A DNA stretch of 23,989 nt, taken from assembly GCA_035559295.1 (NCBI GenBank), contig DATMBL010000109.1, positions 1 through 23,989 of the forward strand. Reading direction: 5' to 3'. This document shows, one piece after another, positions 8,200 to 15,100 of this stretch; within the stretch, counting starts at the first letter, position 1; every line of letters starts with the position of its first letter. The DNA comes from DATMBL01 sp035559295 (GTDB lineage Bacteria > Desulfobacterota > Binatia > UBA9968). The notes under the pieces were generated by a model that worked only from the letters and a program-made list of their open reading frames with translations, made no database searches and was not told the DNA's origin. A program made the position numbers and the translations under genes.

Positions 8200-8812
8200 T
8201 TGTTTGTTCGATAATTTGCTGGATCAGCTTTCTCGCCTGGGGCGAGTACCACTCGGCGGGCCCCCAGGCGCGGGCGAGGCCCTCACCCTTGGGGCCGATC
8301 AAGTAGGTGGTCGGCAGGCCCCAGGCGCCGTAAAGCAGCCCGACCTCTCCTTCCGGATCGAAGGCAATCGGGTAAGTCAGCTTGAGCTCTTTAACGAATT
8401 TGAGCGCCTCCGTTTTACGGTCCTTAACATTGATCGCCAGGACGACGAAGTTCTTGTCCTTAAACTCTTGGTACAGTTTCTCCATCGCCGGCATCTCTTC
8501 ACGGCAGGGAACGCACCAGGTCGCCCAAAAATTCAAGAACACGACTTTCCCGCGAAAGTCCTTGAGGGAAATCTTCTTCCCGTCCAGAGAAGGCACGCTA
8601 AAATCCGGCGTCGGGCCGACTTCCTTCATCGGCTCGAGATTGGGCACAACCTTATAGTTGATCTTTCCCTGAGACTGGGCCGAAAGCGTGACGGGATGAG
8701 CCCAAAGGAGCGCGCCAATCAGGGCGAGCAACGCCGGCCGCGTCACCCGTCGGTCATCGGTTCGTCGCAGGGAAGCGCCCCGAGCGGGACGCATCCATTG
8801 AGAAAAACGCAT
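8186..8812 (-). CDS. Exported TlpA/ResA-like thiol-disulfide oxidoreductase
   Basis: 208 residues if started at ATG 8812. The frame is open to 8935 inside the hydrolase gene, with other candidate starts at ATG 8836, ATG 8794 and GTG 8746; none has a good Shine-Dalgarno, so the N-terminus is uncertain. An arginine-rich leader precedes a hydrophobic segment PALLALIGALLWAHPVTLSA that looks like a signal peptide or membrane anchor. The thioredoxin fold follows, with LNFWATWCVPCREEMP as active site (C90-V-P-C93) and GLPTTYLIGPKG as the cis-proline loop. It should act in the periplasm, reducing apocytochrome or other thiols with electrons from CcdA, whose gene overlaps its 3' end by 14 bases. Specific substrates cannot be told from the sequence. 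Confidence 0.88.
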   Translation of the reverse strand: MRFSQWMRPARGASLRRTDDRRVTRPALLALIGALLWAHPVTLSAQSQGKINYKVVPNLEPMKEVGPTPDFSVPSLDGKKISLKDFRGKVVFLNFWATWCVPCREEMPAMEKLYQEFKDKNFVVLAINVKDRKTEALKFVKELKLTYPIAFDPEGEVGLLYGAWGLPTTYLIGPKGEGLARAWGPAEWYSPQARKLIQQIIEQTNGRR

Positions 8813-8870
8813 ACGCAAAAACTCTATAAGACCCATAGAGCTGATGCAATAGCGCCGAACGGCCGCGGGT

Positions 8871-9695
8871 TCACGGAGCTTCCGCCAGCAGGATTCGCTC
8901 GCCCAATTGCTGAATCGTCCAGCGGTGGATGTCACGCACGATCGCTTCGCTATCGCGCTCGATCAACCAGTGGCCTTGCCCGGCATACTCCTTGTAGTCC
9001 GATCCCAAGTGCTCGGCGAGTTTTCTTGCTCCCGCGGGGGGCTGGATCGTATCCGCGGCGCCGGCGATAACCAGTGACGGGCAGCTCGGCGAACCCGGAT
9101 GAAGGATCGCCCGCGGCAGGAGGAACTCGCGGACCAGAAAAGGAGACTCCGGGACCGTCCGGGCATAGGCCTGCGGCCATAAATCGACCGCAAGCGGATA
9201 AAGAAAATACTCGCGAAAGTCCTTTGCGTCGATGCGGATCGGACGCCTAAGGAACATCAACGGAGAATACTTCAGCCGGAGCAGGCGCCGCGCCCGGGAA
9301 CCTTGTTCGCTCAGATTCCGTGGTGAGGCTGGCGCGATCAAAATCAGGGCGGAGGATTTCGCCTGTTCGGATGCTTTGAACGCCAACAGGCAGCCGAGAT
9401 CCATCGCGAGCACCACGGGCGGAGCGGAGAAGGATTTCAGAACCGCGGCAATGTCCTCCACGCACCGTTCAAAATCGACGCGCTTCAGCTCACTCAACGG
9501 TAGGTCGCCGGTCCTGCCGCGGAGGTTGATGGCCGAGCAGTCCCACCCCAGATTTGCGAAGTGAGTGGCCCAGCTTTCCCACACCCAGCTTCCGGCCCAC
9601 ACTCCATGAATCAAGAGAAGAGCGGATTTGAATTTGTGCTTCTCAGGCGGGTAGCGATCCGCAAGAAGACCGCCGATGATCTGTCGTATCGCCAT
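8871..9695 (-). CDS. Alpha/beta-hydrolase fold protein with Asp at the nucleophile position
   Basis: 274 residues of the alpha/beta-hydrolase fold. The oxyanion-hole motif is HGVWAGSWVWESW (H30-G31), and the nucleophile elbow that normally reads G-x-S-x-G reads A97-M98-D99-L100-G101, so the nucleophile position carries aspartate. A candidate acid is D215 (GAADTIQPP) and the catalytic histidine is H242 (GQGHWLIE). Asp nucleophiles are known in haloalkane dehalogenases, fluoroacetate dehalogenases and epoxide hydrolases of this fold, but the overall sequence looks more like the esterase/hydroxynitrile-lyase side, so the substrate is unknown. There is no signal peptide. It starts only 23 bases after the T-run of the terminator at 9718-9754, with no visible promoter between, so it may depend on read-through. 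Confidence 0.8.
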   Translation of the reverse strand: MAIRQIIGGLLADRYPPEKHKFKSALLLIHGVWAGSWVWESWATHFANLGWDCSAINLRGRTGDLPLSELKRVDFERCVEDIAAVLKSFSAPPVVLAMDLGCLLAFKASEQAKSSALILIAPASPRNLSEQGSRARRLLRLKYSPLMFLRRPIRIDAKDFREYFLYPLAVDLWPQAYARTVPESPFLVREFLLPRAILHPGSPSCPSLVIAGAADTIQPPAGARKLAEHLGSDYKEYAGQGHWLIERDSEAIVRDIHRWTIQQLGERILLAEAP

Positions 9696-9717
9696 GGCTC
9701 GGCCGGTATGAGCGCGG

Positions 9718-9754
9718 AAAAAACATAGCCCTCCGGCCAGAATACCGGAGGGCT
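9718..9754 (-). terminator. Intrinsic terminator after the lysine-rich mini-ORF
   Basis: AGCCCTCCGG at 9727-9736 pairs perfectly with CCGGAGGGCT at 9745-9754 (10 bp, 8-base loop). On the minus strand the stem is followed by ATG and then six T residues (9718-9723), the classic intrinsic-terminator layout. On the plus strand the tail is only TGTTTC. It therefore stops minus-strand transcripts just before the hydrolase gene. Confidence 0.8.
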
Positions 9755-9764
9755 TGTTTCTGTT

Positions 9765-9785
9765 AGATAGCCAGAACAGCTATCT
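9765..9785. repeat. Hairpin AGATAGC-(7)-GCTATCT ahead of the terminator
   Basis: AGATAGC at 9765-9771 and GCTATCT at 9779-9785 form a perfect 7-bp stem with a 7-base loop. It lies between the lysine-rich mini-ORF and the terminator in the same predicted transcript. It could stabilise the RNA 3' end or take part in an alternative fold. Confidence 0.5.
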
Positions 9786-9843
9786 GCCGCCTGAGAGAAA
9801 AGGAGGGTTTATCGCATCACCGCAGCCCCACAAAAAAACCTGT

Positions 9844-9894
9844 TTACTTCTTTTTCTTTTTGGCTTTCTTCTTGGCCTTTTTCTTAGCTGCCAT
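9844..9894 (-). CDS. Lysine-rich 16-residue micro-ORF (MAAKKKAKKKAKKKKK)
   Basis: A 16-codon ORF that encodes eleven lysines and three alanines after Met-Ala. Three independent signals support it. A full Shine-Dalgarno AAAAGGAGGTG (9898-9908) ends a few bases before the ATG at 9894. A perfect consensus promoter lies about 105 bases upstream. A strong intrinsic terminator (9718-9754) follows. Lysines use both AAA and AAG, so the tract is not a simple homopolymer slip. Possible roles, all inference: a nucleic-acid-binding micropeptide resembling the lysine/alanine tails of histone-H1-like proteins, a leader peptide whose translation senses lysyl-tRNA, or a translated part of a small RNA. I do not recognise a named family. 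The 554-base interval 9696-10249 contains no other gene that I can support. Confidence 0.6.
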   Translation of the reverse strand: MAAKKKAKKKAKKKKK

Positions 9895-9897
9895 AGG

Positions 9898-9908
9898 CAC
9901 CTCCTTTT
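9898..9908 (-). promoter_or_regulatory. Extended Shine-Dalgarno of the lysine-rich micro-ORF
   Basis: The minus strand reads AAAAGGAGGTG, a near-complete complement of the 16S 3' end, with the ATG a few bases downstream. Its nine-base core AAAAGGAGG is perfectly complementary to CCTCCTTTT in the 3' part of the same transcript (9798-9806), so its accessibility could depend on RNA folding. Confidence 0.7.
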
Positions 9909-10006
9909 GAATTCGGGTGGGCTTTAGCGGGAAGTTGAGGAGTGAAATCGGTACTCAGGCGATTAGGAATAGCTACAAAACCCTCCCTACATTTCGTGGT
10001 GAAGCG

Positions 10007-10036
10007 ATTATAGTAACGCAATAAATTGTATGTCAA
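10007..10036 (-). promoter_or_regulatory. Perfect sigma-70 consensus promoter driving the lysine-rich micro-ORF
   Basis: On the minus strand TTGACA (10031-10036) and TATAAT (10007-10012) both match the consensus exactly, separated by 18 bases. Upstream, at about 10037-10075, the minus strand is nearly pure A/T with A- and T-runs, which fits an UP element. The expected transcript start is near 10000. It is the only promoter in the window with exact -35 and -10 boxes. Confidence 0.8.
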
Positions 10037-10081
10037 GAAAAAAATAGTATTTTAGAAATTTTTCTGAAAATTTTTTTGCTG

Positions 10082-10218
10082 AGGGGTCGCGGGAAGAGTG
10101 TGGTCGGATACTGTTCAAAGAAGGAGAAGTTTAGCTCCCGAGTGAACGAGAGTCTGTTTTAATTCGGCCATGCCGTAAGGTTGTGATCTCGCCCCGGCAG
10201 GGTTTTTGCCTGACCCCT
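10082..10218. other. Intergenic stretch downstream of the DsbA-like gene, function not seen
   Basis: No gene is visible here. AGGGGTC at 10082-10088 and GACCCCT at 10212-10218 form a 7-bp inverted pair 123 bases apart, and GGCAGGGTTTTTGCCTG sits just inside the right arm (about 10196-10211). The AAAAGGGGTCAGGC reading of the right arm on the minus strand resembles ends of REP-like elements, but this is a recollection and not a demonstration. Confidence 0.25.
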
Positions 10219-10249
10219 TTTGTCGCGAGCCACTCTCAAGCTGAGGCGA

Positions 10250-11281
10250 TTACTTTTCGCCAGGCGCTGCGCCCAGGAGCTTGAGTTCGTCATCGATCAG
10301 CTTCACGAAGGCATTCACCGGCTGGGCTCCTGAGAGCGGCCGGCCGTTGACGAAGAAGGCCGGCGTCCCGGTGACCCCAAGCCGCATCCCCTCGTCGATA
10401 TCTCGTTGAACCGTGGCTTTGTGGATACGACCTGACAGGCAACTATCGAACTTGACGGTGTCGAGCCCAATCTGCGCGGCGTACTCCTTCAAGTCCTCAG
10501 GCGCTGCTTGGGGGAAGTGACTGAATAGCGCGTCATGATACTCCCAGAATTTCCCCTGATCCTGGGCGCAGCGCGCCGCTTCCGCGGCGAGCCGCGCGTT
10601 CGGATGCAATCCGTCCAGCGGAAAATCCCGGTAAACGAGCTTCACTTTATCTGGATAGCGCTCCAAGAGTTGCTTCAACGTCGCCTGCACGCGACTGCAA
10701 AAGGGACACTGAAACTCTGAGAATTCTACGATGGTAACTGGGGCATCCGGTGCGCCGCGAAACGGCGCGCCTGCAGTCGAAACATCAACTCTGTAAATCG
10801 GCGGCGGCTGGAGGTGGACCCGGACCTTAGCTCGCGAGCGGAGTGACTCAAGAAATTCCTGTCGCTTTGCAGACAGCTTTTGGTTTTGTAAGTGAGCTCT
10901 GATTTGTTCCCGCAGGTTGCTTTCTTCGCCTTTAAGCTGAGCCTGATTGGCCTGGTAGAATTCTTCGATCTCTTGCTCCGTTACCGGACCGGTTTTTGAG
11001 GTGACCTCGGCATCGAGTAGTGCCGACACCGAAACGCCTCGCTTAGCTGCTTCCTTGGCAAGCAGCTTTTCATTTATCAGCGCCTCAACGTGCCGGCGCT
11101 TGAGGTTGTAGATCTGCTCCTCGAGCTTGCTTAAGTGTGAGGCCAGTGTTTTCTCAACCTCCTCAGAAGTGATCGGTACCTCGTCCACTTCAGCGAGAAT
11201 CTCGCCGGCCGCGTGTCCCGCTACCGGGAACCCGAAGTTGAGTAAAAAAACCAGCGCCGAGCGGGCTATGATGAGAAACAA
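10250..11281 (-). CDS. Exported SurA-like / DsbA-family disulfide oxidoreductase fusion
   Basis: 343 residues from TTG 11281, the only ATG, GTG or TTG in frame between the upstream stop at 11345 and the signal peptide; no strong Shine-Dalgarno. Residues 1-26 form a signal peptide ending near GHAAG. Residues about 27-155 are helical and charged (AEVDEVPITSEEVEKTL, then EALINEKLLAKEAAKRGVSV), the pattern of the SurA N-terminal chaperone domain. Residues about 165-343 are a DsbA/DsbG-type thioredoxin domain with C192-P-F-C195 in FSEFQCPFCSRVQ and the cis-proline motif GVTGTPAFFVNGRPL. It should oxidise or isomerise disulfides in the periplasm, with the first domain holding unfolded substrates. 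The neighbouring upstream gene encodes a secreted 17-cysteine protein, an obvious candidate client. A DsbB-type partner is not in the window. Confidence 0.88.
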   Translation of the reverse strand: MFLIIARSALVFLLNFGFPVAGHAAGEILAEVDEVPITSEEVEKTLASHLSKLEEQIYNLKRRHVEALINEKLLAKEAAKRGVSVSALLDAEVTSKTGPVTEQEIEEFYQANQAQLKGEESNLREQIRAHLQNQKLSAKRQEFLESLRSRAKVRVHLQPPPIYRVDVSTAGAPFRGAPDAPVTIVEFSEFQCPFCSRVQATLKQLLERYPDKVKLVYRDFPLDGLHPNARLAAEAARCAQDQGKFWEYHDALFSHFPQAAPEDLKEYAAQIGLDTVKFDSCLSGRIHKATVQRDIDEGMRLGVTGTPAFFVNGRPLSGAQPVNAFVKLIDDELKLLGAAPGEK

Positions 11282-11376
11282 TCTTTTGTCACTCGTTGTT
11301 TCCGAGATCGCTTCGGCCGCCCGGGAGACCGCGTCGAGACAGCCCTACGCGGACTCCGGGTAAGAATCCGCATTTC

Positions 11377-12111
11377 TCACTCGAACGGCGGTACAAAAAT
11401 GTTTTCTATAACACATTGATATGGCCGAACTGCGCCGAATTGGATTTTTTTAGGGTCGATTGTGCATCGCTGTTCCATCCCGCAAGCAGGCGATCCCGAA
11501 GGACACTCCGTGAGACCCTCCCCTTCGCCGTAGTAGTAGGGATTCGCCCCCAGGGGAGCGAATGCGCTCACGGACGTGAACATTTCAACCGGCACCACAT
11601 CGACCACGGCTCCAAGAAGGGCTGCGGTGCAGGCCGCCTGACAACTGTTCGTGTTATCCGGTGTCGTAAAGACCGTGATAGACGTACAGGAATGCTTACC
11701 TTTATCGTGTCCCTTTCCGCCGGGGACATTGTCGTTGTCCTGATCGTGCTTCGGTTCACATTGCTCTGCTGGACCGGAAAAAGTAACACTCTCGAAACAT
11801 GCAACCCTGCTTGGCGGGCCCGAGGGGTTTGCCGGGTTCACGCAAAAAGCAATACTATTATTCGAGAAGACGTCGATCTCGGCGCTGCACGCCTCTCCGT
11901 CCGGACCGCAGTTCTGACCGAATTCCAACTCGAGCAGGATGCCCTTTGTCCGCCAGGCGCAGCACATGCGCGTCCCGCCGGTCGTGGTCCACTGCACGCA
12001 CTTGCAGTTAGGCTGACCGGGTGTACAGTTCGAAGTAATGGCATCGGCTTCGGTCCAAAAGACCGCAAGCGCGCTCGCAGCGATTATCGCCATCAAAAGT
12101 TGCTTAAACAT
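11377..12111 (-). CDS. Secreted cysteine-rich protein of unknown function
   Basis: 244 residues. MFKQLLMAIIAASALAVFWTEADA is a clear signal peptide of about 24 residues (not quoted further). The mature part carries 17 cysteines spread over its whole length, including CKC-like and MCC clusters, and an acidic/basic glycine-rich insert (HDQDNDNVPGGKGHDKGKH) that could bind metal or be flexible. I recognise no family. An excellent Shine-Dalgarno AAAGGAGG (12116-12123) lies five bases before the ATG, so translation should be strong. The DsbA-like fusion lies 95 bases downstream and the FecR-TPR-barrel gene ends 48 bases upstream, both on the same strand. The odd number of cysteines leaves at least one thiol free or available for an intermolecular bond. 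Confidence 0.8.
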   Translation of the reverse strand: MFKQLLMAIIAASALAVFWTEADAITSNCTPGQPNCKCVQWTTTGGTRMCCAWRTKGILLELEFGQNCGPDGEACSAEIDVFSNNSIAFCVNPANPSGPPSRVACFESVTFSGPAEQCEPKHDQDNDNVPGGKGHDKGKHSCTSITVFTTPDNTNSCQAACTAALLGAVVDVVPVEMFTSVSAFAPLGANPYYYGEGEGLTECPSGSPACGMEQRCTIDPKKIQFGAVRPYQCVIENIFVPPFE

Positions 12112-12115
12112 TGGA

Positions 12116-12123
12116 CCTCCTTT
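12116..12123 (-). promoter_or_regulatory. Strong Shine-Dalgarno of the cysteine-rich secreted protein
   Basis: AAAGGAGG on the minus strand with a five-base spacer to ATG 12111. It fixes the start of the 244-residue reading frame. Confidence 0.75.
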
Positions 12124-12159
12124 CCGCAGTTAGTTAGATAAATCTCTCCTAGTAGCTGG

Positions 12160-15100
12160 TTAAGGTAGCGCTAGCGTTATTCGTGTAAAGAACATTCTAT
12201 CCGGCCGTATAGCCGGGTTTTTAAAATCTAGATCAAAAAACCTGAACTTGTTGTCGAAAAGATTCGTCACGCCGACGGTGATGAAACCGTAACGTTTTGG
12301 CAGGCGGTAATTGAGTCCGGCATCGACGACCCAGAAATTCTCTCTGCCGGACTGAAAAATGCCCGTTCCAGTTCTGAAAAACCGCCCGTCCTGATTCCAA
12401 TACGTTCCTTTTAGCAGGAAGCTCCAGCCGGAAGGGTGAAAAAAGCTTATGCCCAGGGGCACGCGATGCGTGTCCGCTTTGATGGGCAGATCCGTCAGGC
12501 CCTCGCTTTCAAACCGCTCGAACATGTATTCCGTTCTAAGTGCCAGCCATCGATGAGGCGTCCAGAAAAGGTAAGCTCGACCTAAGTACTCATCGGCGTC
12601 CTCTCTTTGCACTACAAACTCGCCGGTGGCATCCGCCACGACCGAGGTCGCTTTTACATCCCTCTTGGAAAATTCCACGCCTCCGAAAAGGGTTCGCGTA
12701 AATTTCCGGTCGATAGCGGCACCGTAGCGCCATGCGCGCGTGCCGTTAGCGTCGTCAAAGAACTGGTTAAATCCCGCGACCTGGGTAGGTTCGAGCGTTT
12801 GGTCCGTAATCAAAGTTCTCTTCAAGGTCCTGAAAGCCGCGGCTCGCAACGTGGTATTCGGAAGGGGATTCCATGTTATGCCAAATTTCGGATTGAACTG
12901 GCGGTTGCCCGAGACATCGGGGCTCTCGCCGTCCGTGAAGTCGCCGCTGGCGCCCAGCGTAAAAGTGACATTCCTCACCGCGTTGAGGTGCAAGTACAGG
13001 TACACATTTGTATGTTTAAGGTCCGTGCCGATACGGGGCAAACGAGTTGGACCAATGGGCGGCGGGAGAATCAGCGTCTGATCGATTTTACCGTCGGTTT
13101 TGAAGTACCCGAGCCCGCTCACAAGATTGAAGGCCGGTGCGCGGAACAGGTGTTGAAATTCACTGCTCGTAGCGCTCTCGGGCCTGTGCTGGTCGAAGAA
13201 AGCAAAGTTGTTCTCGAAATCCACCTCGGAGTGCATGATGGAGCCGAGGAGAACGGAACGCGGTGAAAAATCGTGTCGCACGCCAAAGCGGTAAGTGTGC
13301 CTCTCTTCTTTGTCCCTTTGATCCGCCGCAAAGTCTTGCGGAAAAAATCTGAGCCGGAGGTCGCCTGTCTCGACGTTCCTATATCGGTACTCACCTTGAA
13401 TGCTCGTCCGGGGAGAGAGTTGGAATTGCAGAAATGCGTTCGCAATGTTGTCCCTTTGATCGCTATTTGTGCGGAACCCGTCCGTCCTGAAATGAAATCC
13501 GCCGAGGCTAAACGAAGCTTTCTTGTAGATGCCCGCCAAAACGCCTTCGCCGCCGTATGTGCCGTCTTCACCGGCTAGGCCGCTCGTTTGAAACGTCAGC
13601 CCGTCCCGATTGAACAGCGGATTGAACTCGTTGAATGAGAGCCCGGTGGGACCTTGCGCGCTGATCAAGAACAAGTTCGATTCCGCCAGGTGCGGCTGAA
13701 TGGGCGTCATATTAAGCGGCTGAAGCAGTTGAGACTGGAGCAACTCGCTGACCCTGGCGATCTCGTGGCGCGGCAAAATAGCGTAAGAATCGGCGAGGAA
13801 TCGATGGGCGGAGAAGTTGGTCGGATCGGTATTGACCGATTTCCACCCTTCTACCAAGGCGAGAGATTGAAAACCGAGATCGCTGTAGATCCTGGCCAGG
13901 CTGGCACTGCGCGCGGCCAGGTCGGAATCGAGCAGGAGCTGTGAACGGTAGACTGCGCGGTTATCGTTTAGTTCGATGGCCCGCTCCATCTCCTGCAGCG
14001 CTTCAACCGGCCGATTCGTAGTCTGCTTCTGAATCGCGCTGTAGAACCAGGGCGTCGGATCTTTGGGGTCAAGTTCTTTCGCGATGGAATACTCGCGCTC
14101 GTCGAGCCCGGTGCGTTTCTCTTCATAGTAGGCTTTGCCGAGGTAGCTACGGATAATGGAGTTGTTTGGGTCAAGGCTTGCCGCGATCTCTATTTCCTTT
14201 CTTCCCTCTTCGAAGTTGCTCTCGCGAATCCTGGCCAGTCCGAGACCGAGCCGTGAAAGCGAGTCGGCCTGATCGAGCTCAATGGCTCTGATGAAAGCCC
14301 TTTGTGCCTGGTCGATCTCTACCCGGAGCAGATGAGCGAATCCCAAAACCATCTGCGTTCGCGACAGATTGGGATCGAGCGAAACCGCCTTCTGGGCGGC
14401 TTCGAGAGCTCGATCGAGTTCGGCAAACGACAGATGAAGCTCGGCTAACCTCGCCCAAGCGAGGGCGTTATTTGGATCGAGTTCGACTGCTTGTTGAACG
14501 CTAGTGCGCGCGCCTTCGAGATCGAAGTTCGCCTGCTGCGCGTATGAAAGAGCAATGAAGGCGGAGGCTGATTTCGGATCCGCGGTGGCCTTCTGAGCGA
14601 GCTCGAGGGCTCTGTCTTTGTCGTTTTGCACCACCGCGACAATCGACTGCAGAGCCAGTGCCGCGCCATAATTTGGGTTTAGCTTCAACGCTCGTTCCAA
14701 ATCGGGAGCAGCCTCGTCCACCCGGCCCACGCCCAGGAGCAACGAGGCTCGGTAGGCAAAAAAGCGCGGATCGTTGACATCGGGCGGGACTCCTTTGATC
14801 GCTTCGAAAGCGGCTTGGTAGTCGCCCTTCATAGCGGCGTTCAAAGAATTCCGCACCATGGCCTGCCAGGGCTCCGGGCCTTGAAAATCGTCAGGGCGAA
14901 AATAGATAACTGGAGGGTAGTACAGCGCCCACTGAACCGCGTCGCGAGGCCGGACAACGACGCGCAGCACCAGCGCTTGCCCTTGCACCGCGAGCGCCGA
15001 CTCGCCGCTCGCAAGCGCAAGGCTGCCCAACGGATTGCTCGCCACTACTCGCCCATCGAAAATCGTGATGAAGGTCCGGTCGGTCTCGACTTGCACCAGT

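Noticed and set aside
8813..8935. Longer N-terminus of the TlpA-like protein
   Set aside because: It would run through the end of the hydrolase gene and bury the signal peptide about 70 residues inside the protein; a start at or below 8836 is more sensible.
10191..10220. Possible terminator after the DsbA-like gene (GGCAGGGTTTTTGCCTGACCCC)
   Set aside because: The stem is only four to five pairs in any register and no proper T-run follows on the minus strand.
12159..12300. C-terminal aromatic residue expected for outer-membrane assembly of the barrel
   Set aside because: The protein ends in ALP; the usual terminal Phe/Trp is absent, so barrel identity rests on strand pattern and the NLFD-type signature only.
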